From: an uncultured Oscillospiraceae bacterium
GTDB taxonomy: Bacteria; Bacillota; Clostridia; Oscillospirales; Oscillospiraceae
Length of the DNA: 64,000 nucleotides
Direction: 5' to 3'
NCBI GenBank assembly: GCA_910578505.1
Contig: CAJTPV010000004.1
Location: 62,001-126,000 of the forward strand
Made by a program: the position numbers and the translations under genes. Shown here piece after piece: positions 35,644 to 44,877 of the stretch; within the stretch, counting starts at the first letter, position 1, and each line of letters starts with the position of its first letter. Under the pieces are notes generated by a model. It was not told where the DNA came from, did not search any database, and was given only the letters and a program-made list of their open reading frames with translations.

Positions 35644-35901
35644 ATGATGACGGCATTGAGACAACAAGCTGTGCAGCTGGTCAAACAGGTTCCGGAAGAT
35701 CAAGTGCCAAACATCATTCAATATCTCTATTCCCTCATAGGAAAGGCGGGACTGGACCGCCCTCTTGAAAACGAAGGGACTGTTTCTCCAAAGCTAAAGG
35801 CGTTTTGGGAGCTTGAGAAAATGGTCAAGCCTGTGCCGGAGTTGGACTACAAAAAGGAGTTGGAGGATGCGCGGAATGAGAAATATGGCCGTTCTGATTG
35901 A
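35644..35901 (+). CDS. Antitoxin of a PIN-type toxin locus
   Basis: The product is 85 residues. MMTALRQQAVQLVKQVPEDQVPNIIQYLYSLIGKAG is a helical N-terminus, followed by a linker and a helix ending DYKKELEDARNEKYGRSD. The position, size and 17-base overlap with a PIN-domain start are the evidence for an antitoxin; this family is frequently found with PIN toxins in Firmicutes. The start is ATG 35644 (AAAGGCGG upstream) or 35647. The partner toxin is broken. Confidence 0.7.
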   Translation: MMTALRQQAVQLVKQVPEDQVPNIIQYLYSLIGKAGLDRPLENEGTVSPKLKAFWELEKMVKPVPELDYKKELEDARNEKYGRSD

Positions 35902-35996
35902 CACAAATGTTGCTGACAAGAAATATTGATGACTTCCAGTATTCTTGTGTTAAGGCCATCACTCCAGAGGGATTTTTACAGCATATTTTGAAATGA
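35885..35996 (+). pseudogene. Internally deleted PIN-domain toxin
   Basis: The ATG at 35885 overlaps the antitoxin and encodes MAVLIDTNV, the canonical PIN start with its first catalytic Asp, then leaves frame and stops at 35929. From 35913 in another frame the sequence reads LTRNIDDFQYSCVKAITPEG and continues FLQHILK to TGA (35994-35996), the canonical PIN C-terminus. About 100 residues in between, including the other acidic residues, are gone. The toxin is inactive. Confidence 0.8.
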
Positions 35997-36152
35997 AATT
36001 GCTGTACAGTGTCCCTAAGCCGCCCCACGGTAGTGCCGATTTTATAAATTTGCAGGCTTATGTCCACCGCTTTCCAGCCGATAATAAATAAAAAGGGCAG
36101 TCCCGCATATCCTGTTTTCCCAGGGGCATACTAGGGGAGAGGAGTGATGCGC

Positions 36153-36587
36153 ATGGAAATGTCCAAGCAGGAATATCAGAAGTTCGTTCAGGCCCGCGCA
36201 AAGAGCTCGCCGCTGGTCAAGGACTGCGTGCTGGCCTTTGTCATCGGCGGCGGTATCTGCGCGGTGGGACAGGCGATCATGGACGGCTTTATGGGCCTGG
36301 GGCTGGAAAAGACCGACGCAGGCACCGCCACCACCATCTCTCTGGTGTTCCTCTCCGCCCTGCTGACAGGGCTGAATCTTTACAACAAGCTGGGCCGCTA
36401 CGGCGGCGCGGGGACGCTGGTGCCGGTGACGGGCTTTGCCAACGCGGTGGTCTCGCCGGCCATCGACTTCAAGAGCGAGGGCATGGTCACCGGCATGGCC
36501 GCGAAAATGTTCACGGTGGCCGGGCCGGTGATCGTCTTCGGCGTTGCCGCCAGCGTCGTCTACGGCGTGATTTTGATGCTGCTGTAG
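36153..36587 (+). CDS. spoVAC: Stage V sporulation protein AC-type membrane protein
   Basis: The product is 144 residues with four membrane helices. MEMSKQEYQKFVQARAKSSP is followed by FVIGGGICAVGQAIMDGF and GGAGTLVPVTGFANAVVSPAIDFKSEGMVTGMAAKMF, the SpoVAC signature. In spore formers SpoVAC, AD and AE move dipicolinic acid across the forespore membrane. Here the gene stands alone, without spoVAD or spoVAE, next to an exonuclease gene. The start is ATG 36153, eight bases after GGAGAGGAG; GTG 36144 and ATG 36147 overlap that site. Confidence 0.9.
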   Translation: MEMSKQEYQKFVQARAKSSPLVKDCVLAFVIGGGICAVGQAIMDGFMGLGLEKTDAGTATTISLVFLSALLTGLNLYNKLGRYGGAGTLVPVTGFANAVVSPAIDFKSEGMVTGMAAKMFTVAGPVIVFGVAASVVYGVILMLL

Positions 36588-36689
36588 AGGGAAATACCTG
36601 TTCCGCGCAATGGTCCGGCTTCGGCCGCGGCCGCTGCGCGGCGCAGAGCAAGGATAGGAGGAGGCGCCGCCGGCGCGGCGCGGGAAAGC

Positions 36690-37637
36690 ATGGAGTACAA
36701 TAAATACATAGCGGATTTTGCGATTGGAGATGAGGTCGAGGGGTTCTATATCCTGAAAACGGCGGCCTCCAAGGTCTCCGGCTCCGGGAAGCCCTTTCTG
36801 GCGGCGGTGCTGGCGGACAGCAGCGGCAGCATAGAGGCCAAGGTCTGGGACTACAGCGGCCCCATCGGGCCCTCCCACGAGGGCAGCGTCATCAAGGCGC
36901 GGGGCAGCGTGTCGGAGTTCCGGGGCAGCCTCCAGTTCATTGTCAGCCGCATCCGCCCGGTGCAGAGCGGGGACCAGTACAGTCTGGACAATCTGGTGCC
37001 CTGCGCGCCCATCGACGTGGACGGCTGGTCCGACGAGCTCCAGGACTTTGTGGGCTCCCTGGAGGACCCGGATTACCGGACCCTGTGCCAGAAGCTGCTG
37101 GACCAGTACGGCCAGCGCTTCCGGGACATCCCCGGCGGAAAGAGCATGCACCACAGCTTTCTCCACGGGCTGCTCATGCACACGGTCAACATGGCCCGTA
37201 TAGCGGACGACCTGGCGGGGCTGTACGAGGATGTGATCGACCGGGACCTGCTGATGGCGGGGACGCTGCTCCACGACATCGCCAAGTGCGAGGAGTTTGT
37301 CACCTCCTCCCTGGGTCTTGTCACCGACTACTCCACCAAGGGCCAGCTGCTGGGCCACCTGGTCATGGGCGCCCAGGCGGTGGCCGCGGCGGCGCAGGAG
37401 CTGGGCATGCCGGAGGAGAAGGCGGTGCTGCTGCAGCACATGCTGCTCGCCCACCACGGGGAGCCGGAGTTCGGCGCGGCAGTGCGGCCCCAGTGCGCGG
37501 AGAGCGAGCTGCTGGCGCTGATCGACATGATCGACAGCCGGATGGAAATCTACAGCGAGGCGCTGGCCGGTGTGACCAAAGGGCAGTTCACCAAGAGAGT
37601 TTTCGCGCTGGATAAAAAAATATACCGCCACCGCTGA
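36690..37637 (+). CDS. YhaM-like 3'-5' exoribonuclease (OB-fold plus HD domain)
   Basis: The product is 315 residues. The N-terminal OB-fold (GDEVEGFYILKTAASKVSGSGKPFL, about 12-95) is followed by an HD phosphohydrolase domain with MHHSFLHGLLMHTVNMA, LLHDIAKCEEF and MLLAHHGEPEFG, the YhaM arrangement of metal-binding His and Asp residues. YhaM degrades RNA from the 3' end and takes part in DNA metabolism. The best ribosome site (GGAGGAGG) is 25 bases upstream, so translation initiation may be weak. Confidence 0.88.
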   Translation: MEYNKYIADFAIGDEVEGFYILKTAASKVSGSGKPFLAAVLADSSGSIEAKVWDYSGPIGPSHEGSVIKARGSVSEFRGSLQFIVSRIRPVQSGDQYSLDNLVPCAPIDVDGWSDELQDFVGSLEDPDYRTLCQKLLDQYGQRFRDIPGGKSMHHSFLHGLLMHTVNMARIADDLAGLYEDVIDRDLLMAGTLLHDIAKCEEFVTSSLGLVTDYSTKGQLLGHLVMGAQAVAAAAQELGMPEEKAVLLQHMLLAHHGEPEFGAAVRPQCAESELLALIDMIDSRMEIYSEALAGVTKGQFTKRVFALDKKIYRHR

Positions 37638-37663
37638 GCGTACACCGCGAGGCGTCAAAACCG

Positions 37664-37697
37664 GCAGCCGTCACCTGACAGTGGCGGCTGCTTTTTT
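37664..37697 (+). terminator. Terminator after the yhaM-like gene
   Basis: The stem GCAGCCG-CAC / GTG-CGGCTGC is followed by TTTTTT. Confidence 0.9.
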
Positions 37698-37794
37698 CCC
37701 TTTTGCCGTTGGGGGGTGACGCCTTCTATCCGGGCAGATGGTGCATAGCAGCAGCGGGGGCCGCGTTTTCAAAAAATATATCCCCCCTGGGGGC

Positions 37795-37823
37795 TTCAAA
37801 TCCACTTTTCACCCTGTTATAAT
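37795..37823 (+). promoter_or_regulatory. Promoter of the peptide ABC transporter operon
   Basis: TTCAAA (37795-37800), a 17-base spacer and TATAAT (37818-37823) lie 37 bases before the binding-protein gene. Confidence 0.65.
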
Positions 37824-37859
37824 GCCCATAGGATCCTAAAAACACCGACGGAGGTCACC

Positions 37860-39449
37860 ATGAAAAAACAAACGCTTCTATGCCTGCTTCTGGCGGCGGC
37901 CATGCTGCTGGGCCTGACAGCCTGCGGCGGAAACCAGCCTGCCGGTTCCGGCGCTGTAAATACGGGAGACGCGGCCAGTCCGGACGGCGGCGAACCGTCC
38001 ACCCTGGTCTATGCCAGCGGCGACTATACCCGCATCAATCCGGCCATGGACGAGCACGGCGAGATCAACATTCTCCTCTTCAACGGCCTCACCGCCCACG
38101 ACGGCAGCAACAGCGTCATCCCCGGCCTGGCGGAGAGCTGGGCCTTCGACGAGGACACCTGCACCTACACCTTCCACCTGACGGAGGGCGTGAAGTGGCA
38201 TGACGGCCAGCCCCTGACGGCGGAGGACGTGCAGTTCACCATCCAGGCCATTATGGACCCGGACAACGGCTCCGAGAACGCCCCCAACTTTGAGGACGTG
38301 GAGGAGATCACGGTGGTGGACGAGCACACCATCTCCTTCCGCCTGACCGCGCCCAACGTGGCGTTCCTGGACTATATGACCATGGCCGTGCTGCCCAAGC
38401 ACCTGCTGGAGGGGGAGGACATGCAGACCGCGTCCTTCTTCCGCAGCCCCGTGGGCACCGGCCCCTACCGGCTGGAGAGCTGGGACGAGGGACAGGCCAT
38501 TACCCTGGTGAAAAACGAGGACTATTTCAAGGGCGCGGCCAACATCGACCGGATCATCTTCAAAATCGTCCCCGACGACAACGCCCAGACCATCCAGATG
38601 CGCTCCGGGGAGCTGGACCTGGCCCTGCTGCCGCCCAAGGACGCAGAGGCATTCCGGGACCAGGACGGCTATCAGGTCTACGAGATGAAGACCTCCGATT
38701 ACCGGGGCATCCTCTTCAACTTCCAGAATGCCTATTGGACGGAGAACCGGGATATCATCCCCGCCATCTGCTGCGGCATCGACCGGGAGGCCATTGTCAG
38801 CGCCATACTCCTGGGCCACGGCGTCACCGCCTACGGGCCGCTCCAGCGCAATGTCTATAACAATGAAAACGTGGAACACTACGACTACAGCCCCGACCGG
38901 GCCCGGCAGGTCCTGGAATCCGCCGGATGCACCCTGGGGGACGACGGCTTCTATTACCGCAATGGCGAAAAACTGGCCTTCACCATCAGCGTCGGCGCGG
39001 GGGACCAGGTGCGGGTGGACATCGCCCAGGCCGCCGCCCAGCAGCTGCGGGAGGTGGGCATCGACGTCACAGTGGATATCCCCGCCGTGGTGGACTGGGG
39101 CGGCCAGATGGCGTATCTGATTGGCTGGGGCAGTCCCTTCGACGCGGACGACCACACCTATAAGGTGTTCGGCACCGGCAAGGGGGCCAACTATTCCGCC
39201 TACTCCAACGCACTGGTGGACCAGTATCTGATCCAGGCCAGGCAGTCCGACGACCCGGCGGTCCGGGCAGAGGCGTACGGCAAATTCCAGGAGGAGCTGG
39301 CGAAGGACCCGGCCTATGCCTTCATCTGCTACGTGGACGCGGACTACGTGGCGGTGGACGGCCTGGCGGGCATCTCGCCGGATACCGTCATGGGCCACCA
39401 CGGCGTGGGCATCTTCTGGAACGTCACGGAGTGGACCATGACAAAGTAA
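37860..39449 (+). CDS. ABC transporter substrate-binding lipoprotein, family 5
   Basis: The product is 529 residues. The signal peptide ends in the lipobox LGLTAC. The family 5 solute-binding fold (SBP_bac_5) shows in LAESWAFDEDTCTYTFHLTE and GVKWHDGQPLTAEDVQFT, YFRSPVGTGPY-like FFRSPVGTGPYRL and ICCGIDREAIVSAIL. It binds oligopeptides, or Ni2+/heme-type ligands, outside the membrane. It is the first gene of a complete five-gene importer operon. Confidence 0.92.
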   Translation: MKKQTLLCLLLAAAMLLGLTACGGNQPAGSGAVNTGDAASPDGGEPSTLVYASGDYTRINPAMDEHGEINILLFNGLTAHDGSNSVIPGLAESWAFDEDTCTYTFHLTEGVKWHDGQPLTAEDVQFTIQAIMDPDNGSENAPNFEDVEEITVVDEHTISFRLTAPNVAFLDYMTMAVLPKHLLEGEDMQTASFFRSPVGTGPYRLESWDEGQAITLVKNEDYFKGAANIDRIIFKIVPDDNAQTIQMRSGELDLALLPPKDAEAFRDQDGYQVYEMKTSDYRGILFNFQNAYWTENRDIIPAICCGIDREAIVSAILLGHGVTAYGPLQRNVYNNENVEHYDYSPDRARQVLESAGCTLGDDGFYYRNGEKLAFTISVGAGDQVRVDIAQAAAQQLREVGIDVTVDIPAVVDWGGQMAYLIGWGSPFDADDHTYKVFGTGKGANYSAYSNALVDQYLIQARQSDDPAVRAEAYGKFQEELAKDPAYAFICYVDADYVAVDGLAGISPDTVMGHHGVGIFWNVTEWTMTK

Positions 39450-39467
39450 ACCGATGGGGAGTCTTCT

Positions 39468-40481
39468 ATGGCAGCATTATTAGAAGTAAAAAACCTGTCC
39501 GTCAGCTTTGACACCGCCGCCGGCGAGGTCCAGGCCGTGCGGGACGTGTCGTTCTCCCTGTCGGGCGGCGAGGTGCTGGCCATTGTGGGGGAGTCCGGCT
39601 GTGGAAAGAGCGTGCTGTGCCGGAGCATCATGAAGCTGCTGCCGGACAATGCCCGCATGAAAAGCGGACAGATCCTGCTGGACGGCGCGGACGTGACCGG
39701 CTACCGGGAGCGGGACATGCGGCGGCTGCGGGGGCGGATGTTCTCCATGATCTTCCAGGACCCCATGACCAGCCTGAACCCCACGCTGCCTATAGGCCGC
39801 CAGATCGGGGAGGCGGTGCTGGTCCATCAGCCGAAGCTGAAAAGGGCGGCGGTCCGCCGGCGGGTGCTGGAGCTGATGGAGCTGGTGGGCATCGAGGACC
39901 CGGAGGCCCGGTACAGCCTGTATCCCCACAATTTTTCCGGCGGCATGCGCCAGCGCAGCGTGATGGCCATTGCTCTGGCGGCCAATCCCCGCCTGCTGTT
40001 TGCGGACGAGCCCACCACCGCCCTGGACGTCACCATCCAGGCCCAGATCCTGGACCTGCTGCGGGATATCCAGCAGAAGCTGGGCACGGCGGCGGTGCTG
40101 GTGTCCCACGACCTGGGGGTGGTGGCCCGTGCGGCGGACCGGGTGGCGGTGATGTACGCGGGGAAGATCGTGGAGACCGGCACGGTGGAGGAGATCTTTT
40201 ACCATCCCCGCCACCCCTACACCTGGGGTCTGATGCGGTCTCTGCCCGCCTTCGCCAGGGACGGCCAGCCGCTGTACACCATCCCCGGCATGCCGCCCGC
40301 CCTGGTCGATCCCCCTCGGGGGGATGCCTTCGCCAGCCGGAACGAGTACGCCCTGGCCATCGACTACGAGGAGATGCCGCCCCTGTTCCGGATCACGGAC
40401 ACCCACTACGCGGCCACCTGGCTGCTGGACCCCCGGGCCCCTGCCGTAACGCCCCCGGTGGGAGGTGAGCCGGATGTCTGA
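39468..40481 (+). CDS. Oligopeptide/dipeptide ABC transporter ATPase (OppD/DppD type)
   Basis: The product is 337 residues. Walker A is GESGCGKSVLC, the Q-loop is MIFQDPMTSLNP, the signature is FSGGMRQRSVMA and Walker B is LLFADEPTTALD. The C-terminal oligo_HPY region contains HPYTWGLMRSLPA and the cysteine-poor variant of the Fe-S tail. It powers import with the OppF-type partner; the genes overlap by eight bases. Confidence 0.95.
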   Translation: MAALLEVKNLSVSFDTAAGEVQAVRDVSFSLSGGEVLAIVGESGCGKSVLCRSIMKLLPDNARMKSGQILLDGADVTGYRERDMRRLRGRMFSMIFQDPMTSLNPTLPIGRQIGEAVLVHQPKLKRAAVRRRVLELMELVGIEDPEARYSLYPHNFSGGMRQRSVMAIALAANPRLLFADEPTTALDVTIQAQILDLLRDIQQKLGTAAVLVSHDLGVVARAADRVAVMYAGKIVETGTVEEIFYHPRHPYTWGLMRSLPAFARDGQPLYTIPGMPPALVDPPRGDAFASRNEYALAIDYEEMPPLFRITDTHYAATWLLDPRAPAVTPPVGGEPDV

Positions 40482-41367
40482 CGCCCTGCTCTCCATCCAG
40501 CATCTGACCCACTGCTTCCGGCTGGGAAAAAAGCAGGTCCTCCGGGCGGTGGACGACGTGTCCTTTGACGTCCGGCCGGGGGAGATTTTCGGTCTGGTGG
40601 GGGAGTCCGGCTCCGGAAAGTCCACCATTGCCCGGTGTGTCATGAACATCTGCCAGCCGTCGGAGGGGAAGATTTTTTTCGATGGCATCGACGTGTGCTC
40701 CCCCAAAGAGCGCCGTGCCCATCGAAAGCTGCTGCAGACCAAGCGGCAGATCATCTTTCAGGACTCCTCCTCCAGCCTCAACCAGCGCATGACGGTGGCG
40801 GACATCATCGCCGAGCCCATGTCCATCCACCACATCACGCCCAAGCGGGGCTCCTGCCGGGCAGAGGCGGAGTTCCAGCTCCACTATGTGGGCATGGACC
40901 CGTCCTATCTGGACAGGTACCCGGCGGAGCTGTCCGGCGGCATGCGGCAGCGGGTGGCCATTGCCAGGGCGCTGTCCATGGAGCCGGCGCTGCTGGTGGC
41001 GGACGAGCCCATCGCGTCCCTGGATGTGTCCATTCAGGCCCAGATCATCAATCTTTTCAAGCACCTGCAGGAGGAGCACGGCTTTACGTTCCTCTTTATC
41101 GCCCATGACCTGGCGGTGGTCCGGTACCTCTGCGACCGGGCGGCGGTGCTGTACCACGGGAAAATCGTGGAGATCGCCCCCACGAAGGAGCTCTTCTCCA
41201 ATCCCCTGCACCCCTATACACAGGCCCTGCTGTCCGCCATCCCCATCCCGGACCCCCGGCGGGAGCGGGCCCGGCCCCTGCGCGTCTACACGCCGGGGCC
41301 GGTGACCGGACAGCTGGCGGAGGCGTCTCCGGGCCATCTTGTCCTGCGGGAGGAGGAACCGGGATGA
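40474..41367 (+). CDS. Oligopeptide ABC transporter ATPase (OppF/DppF type)
   Basis: The product is 297 residues from ATG 40474, with GGAGGTGAG upstream; an in-frame ATG at 40465 overlaps that site. Walker A is GESGSGKSTIARC, the signature LSGGMRQRVAIARAL and Walker B LLVADEPIASLD; NPLHPYTQALLSAIP is in the tail. It is the second ATPase of the importer. Its TGA overlaps the next ATG (ATGA). Confidence 0.95.
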   Translation: MSDALLSIQHLTHCFRLGKKQVLRAVDDVSFDVRPGEIFGLVGESGSGKSTIARCVMNICQPSEGKIFFDGIDVCSPKERRAHRKLLQTKRQIIFQDSSSSLNQRMTVADIIAEPMSIHHITPKRGSCRAEAEFQLHYVGMDPSYLDRYPAELSGGMRQRVAIARALSMEPALLVADEPIASLDVSIQAQIINLFKHLQEEHGFTFLFIAHDLAVVRYLCDRAAVLYHGKIVEIAPTKELFSNPLHPYTQALLSAIPIPDPRRERARPLRVYTPGPVTGQLAEASPGHLVLREEEPG

Positions 41368-42371
41368 AACGGAATCCATTTCTATACTATGGACAAAAGG
41401 CGCTTACCTTTTTGATGAGCGTCCTGGTCCTGTCCCTGGTGGTGTTCTATGTGGCGCGGCTGGCCCCCGGCGACCCGCTGGTGTCCTACTACGGCGAGCG
41501 GGCGGAGAAAATGAGCGTGGAGGAGCGGGCCTGGGCGGAGGAAAAGCTGGGGCTCCGCGACCCCATCTATGTCCAGTACGTCCGCTGGCTGTCCGGCGCG
41601 CTTCACGGGCAGTTCGGCCGCTCCTTCAAGTACAAGGCGGACGTGCTGGAGGTCATCGGCGGCAGGGCCGGGAACACCCTGATACTAGGCGGGATCGGCT
41701 TTCTGCTGATTTTCGGCCTGTCGCTGCTGCTGGGCGTTTTCTGCGCCTGGTTTGAGGACCGGCTGCCGGACCGGGCGCTGTGCCGGGTGGGGACAGCCGT
41801 CAGCTGTATTCCGGAATTCTGGCTGGCCCTGGTGTTGATCCTGCTCTTTGCGGTGTCCCTGCGCCTGCTGCCCAGCAGCGGGGCCTACTCCGTGGGGAAG
41901 GCGGACGACTGGGGGGACCGGGCGCTCCACCTGGTGCTGCCGATGGCGGTGGTGGTAATCGATCACCTGTGGTACTATGCGTACATGATTCGAAACAAGC
42001 TGCTGGAGGAGGTCCGGGCGGACTATGTGCTGCTGGCCCGGTCAAAGGGGATGGGAAAACGGCAGGTCCTGTTCCGGCACTGCCTGCGGAACATCCTGCC
42101 GTCCTATCTCAGCATCATGGCCATCTCCGTCCCCCACATCCTGGGGGGCACCTATATTATTGAGACCGTGTTCTCCTACCCCGGCCTGGGCACGCTGTCC
42201 TATGAGAGCGCCCGGTACCACGACTACAACCTGCTGATGGTGCTGAGCATGCTCTCCGGCGTGATCGTGATCCTCTGCAGCATCCTCGCCCAGATCCTCA
42301 ACGAGCAATTGGACCCCCGGATGCGGTCGCCCCAGGCGCCGGGCGCAGGGGAGGAGGGCGGCCATGGCTGA
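41364..42371 (+). CDS. ABC transporter permease (OppB/DppB type)
   Basis: The product is 335 residues with about six helices. It has the DppB N-terminus (ALTFLMSVLVLSLVVFYVARLAPGDP) and an EAA loop near VRADYVLLARSKGMGKRQVL, which contacts the ATPases. It forms the membrane channel with the OppC-type partner, whose start overlaps its end by eight bases. Confidence 0.94.
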   Translation: MKRNPFLYYGQKALTFLMSVLVLSLVVFYVARLAPGDPLVSYYGERAEKMSVEERAWAEEKLGLRDPIYVQYVRWLSGALHGQFGRSFKYKADVLEVIGGRAGNTLILGGIGFLLIFGLSLLLGVFCAWFEDRLPDRALCRVGTAVSCIPEFWLALVLILLFAVSLRLLPSSGAYSVGKADDWGDRALHLVLPMAVVVIDHLWYYAYMIRNKLLEEVRADYVLLARSKGMGKRQVLFRHCLRNILPSYLSIMAISVPHILGGTYIIETVFSYPGLGTLSYESARYHDYNLLMVLSMLSGVIVILCSILAQILNEQLDPRMRSPQAPGAGEEGGHG

Positions 42372-43251
42372 CGAAAAATTTGTGCTCACCGGCATACGGC
42401 CTGCGCCGGAAGCCCCGCCCCCGGTCAGGCCCGCCGCCCGGCGGGACAGGCCTATACTCGCCGCGGTGATACTGGCGGTCATCGTGCTGGGATGTCTGGG
42501 CTGTGAGCTGGTGATGACGAAGGACCCGACGTATATGGATCTGATGAACTACAGCCGCCCGCCGGACCGGGAGTTCCTCTTCGGCACGGACACCATGGGC
42601 CGGGACATCTTCTCCATGATCTGGTACGGCGGCCGGATCTCCCTGCTCATCGGCTTCGTCTCCACGGCGATCTCCACAGCCATTGCCATTCTCTTCGGCT
42701 CTCTCAGCGGCCTGGCCCCGCCCTGGCTGGACAGCCTGCTGATGCGCCTGGCGGAGATCATTCTCAGCATCCCCGGTCTGCTGCTGGTGGTGCTGATCCA
42801 GGCGGCGCTGGGGGAGGCCACAGTGTGGAGCATCTCCCTGGTCATCGGGGTGACCAGCTGGACCAGTGTCGCCAAGGTGGTGCGCACGGAGGTGCGGCAG
42901 ATCCGGGAGAGCGAGTACGTGGTGGCGTCGCGGTGCATGGGGGGCGGCTTTTTCCACATCCTGCGGCGGCATCTGACCCCGAACTTCCTCCCGGCCATCA
43001 TGTTCATGGTGGTCATGAATATTCGGGGGGCCATTGTGTCGGAGTCCACCCTGAGTTTTCTGGGGATCGGGCTGCCGCTGGAGGTCATCTCCTGGGGGAG
43101 CATGCTGAGCCTGGCGGAAAAGGCGCTGCTGGGGAACTGCTGGTGGATCATCCTGATTCCGGGCCTGTTCCTGGTGGCGACGCTGGTGTGCATGACAGAG
43201 CTGGGCAATTACCTGAGGAAGAGCGCCAATCGCAGGCAGAGCAATCTCTGA
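42364..43251 (+). CDS. ABC transporter permease (OppC/DppC type)
   Basis: The product is 295 residues. An OppC-type N-terminal segment, FGTDTMGRDIFSMIWYGGRIS and the EAA loop RESEYVVASRCMGGGFFHI are present, with six helices. It is the last gene of the importer operon. No aminopeptidase or metallophore gene follows, so the cargo cannot be decided between peptides and nickel complexes. Confidence 0.94.
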   Translation: MADEKFVLTGIRPAPEAPPPVRPAARRDRPILAAVILAVIVLGCLGCELVMTKDPTYMDLMNYSRPPDREFLFGTDTMGRDIFSMIWYGGRISLLIGFVSTAISTAIAILFGSLSGLAPPWLDSLLMRLAEIILSIPGLLLVVLIQAALGEATVWSISLVIGVTSWTSVAKVVRTEVRQIRESEYVVASRCMGGGFFHILRRHLTPNFLPAIMFMVVMNIRGAIVSESTLSFLGIGLPLEVISWGSMLSLAEKALLGNCWWIILIPGLFLVATLVCMTELGNYLRKSANRRQSNL

Positions 43252-43305
43252 CGGAGAAGCGCCCCAGGGAAGGCGAAAAATCGCGGCGCAGGACTGCACG
43301 CGAAG

Positions 43306-43345
43306 AAAGGACGGAAGCCCCTGTATGCGGGGGCTCCCGTCCTTT
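43306..43345. terminator. Bidirectional terminator between oppC and murJ
   Basis: AAAGGACGG-AGCCCC pairs with GGGGCT-CCGTCCTTTT; A- and T-rich flanks serve both converging genes. Confidence 0.9.
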
Positions 43346-43359
43346 TGACATCCCATCGG

Positions 43360-44877
43360 CTAACCTCTATACCGCTTCAGCAAATCGCTGAAGTCCTCCT
43401 GCCGGACCAGCAGCATCAGCAGCACATACGCCGCCGCCGCCGCCGCGCCCATCCCGACGCACTTGACCACCAGCATGGCCTTTCCCTCCAGGCCGCTGAG
43501 CACCTGGCCGGTCATCGCCCACAGCGCCCCGCCAGCCGCAGCGGTACACAGCAGGCTCTTCACCAGCGGCAGCGTTTTGATGCCGCCGGCTTTCCGCAGG
43601 AACAGCGCCCCCATCACCACTCCGCCTGCGGTGATGGACACGGCGGTGGCGGCAGCCAGGCCCGCGCCGCCCCACCGGGGACCCAGCGCCCGGTTGAGGG
43701 CCCAGTTGCACACCAGGATCCCCGCGTTCACCAGCAGCGGCGTCAGCGTCTTCTCCATGGTGTAGTACGCCTTGCTCAGCAGGTCCAGGGCGCAGAATCC
43801 GGCCATGGACAGGGAGTAGATGGTAAAGATGGCGCCGGTGGCCGCAGTGGACGCCGCGTCAAAATTGCCGCCCTCAAAGAGCACCCGCACAATGGGCGTC
43901 CCGAAAGCCGCCAGCACCATGGACATGGGCAGGATGATTGCCAGCGTGCTGCGCAGCACGCCCCAGATATACCGGCGGTAGGTGGCCTGGTCCGTGCTGG
44001 CGTACTCCTGGCTGAATTTGGGGAACAGCACCGTGCTGATGCTGTAGATCAGGGTGGTCGTCAGCGGGGTAAACAGCTTGTCCGCATAGTAGAAGGCGCT
44101 CACCGGGCTGCCGTCCAGCCGGGCGGTCATCCCCGAATCCTGCAGATAGCAGAAGAGGAAGATGGAGGTGGTCAGCACCGTCACCAGGGCGGTGCGGAAG
44201 AAGGTCTTCACATAGTCCGCCCGCAGGTCCAGCCGGAATCGGGGGCAGTATTTTTCTTTTATCATATAGGGGACCGTCATCCCCAGCTGCAGCAGCCACG
44301 CCGCCGTCACCGCCGCCACATAGCCCCCCACGCCCAGCCGGTCCGCCAGCAGCGCCAGGAACAGGATCAGCGCCAGGTTGTAGGGGATCGACATGCTGCC
44401 CTGGAGGACAAAGTGCTCCAGGGACTGCATCAGCGCCACCAGCAGATAGGCCGCGCCAATCACCGGCAGAGTCAGGGCCATGACGCGCATATAGGCCCCC
44501 AGCTGGGCCGCCTCCTCCGCCGGGCCGTCCCACAAAAATCCCATCAGCGGCGTAAAGGTGGCGCCGATCCACACCACGGCCACAGCCGCGCAGACCAGGA
44601 CGGTGATGGTCAGCAGATTCCCCGCGGCCTCGTACCCCTCCCGCCGGCTGCGGCGGAGCCGCGGCGTCAGAATGGGCACGGCGGCGATGCACAGGGCGTA
44701 GGCCGCGGTGGTGAAGAGATAGATGCTGCTGTTATTGGCCGCGGTGTACAGGTCCGCCGCGGCCAGGGTGCCGAACGCCCTGGCCTGCAAGGCCTCCCGG
44801 ACAATGCCCAGCAGCTTTGCCGCCAGCGTCACCAGCGTCACGGCTCCGATCAGATTCACTGTTTGATTTCGTTTCAC
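43360..44877 (-). CDS. murJ: MurJ-like lipid flippase (MOP superfamily)
   Basis: The product is 505 residues from a GTG start overlapping the csaB stop (GTGA). About 14 membrane helices are present, with the MurJ/MviN pattern VTLVTLAAKLLGIVREALQARAFG and FGTPIVRVLFEGGNFD near helix 8-9. It probably flips lipid II or another polyprenyl-linked envelope precursor. It stands in the minus-strand operon ruvX-DUF5693-csaB-murJ. Related MOP proteins can export other wall polymers, so the substrate remains open. Confidence 0.85.
   Translation of the reverse strand: MKRNQTVNLIGAVTLVTLAAKLLGIVREALQARAFGTLAAADLYTAANNSSIYLFTTAAYALCIAAVPILTPRLRRSRREGYEAAGNLLTITVLVCAAVAVVWIGATFTPLMGFLWDGPAEEAAQLGAYMRVMALTLPVIGAAYLLVALMQSLEHFVLQGSMSIPYNLALILFLALLADRLGVGGYVAAVTAAWLLQLGMTVPYMIKEKYCPRFRLDLRADYVKTFFRTALVTVLTTSIFLFCYLQDSGMTARLDGSPVSAFYYADKLFTPLTTTLIYSISTVLFPKFSQEYASTDQATYRRYIWGVLRSTLAIILPMSMVLAAFGTPIVRVLFEGGNFDAASTAATGAIFTIYSLSMAGFCALDLLSKAYYTMEKTLTPLLVNAGILVCNWALNRALGPRWGGAGLAAATAVSITAGGVVMGALFLRKAGGIKTLPLVKSLLCTAAAGGALWAMTGQVLSGLEGKAMLVVKCVGMGAAAAAAYVLLMLLVRQEDFSDLLKRYRG

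Noticed and set aside
35930..35945. A further GACTTCCAGT copy of the short intergenic repeat
   Set aside because: The match is only ten bases and is explained as codons of the PIN-domain C-terminus (DDFQ).
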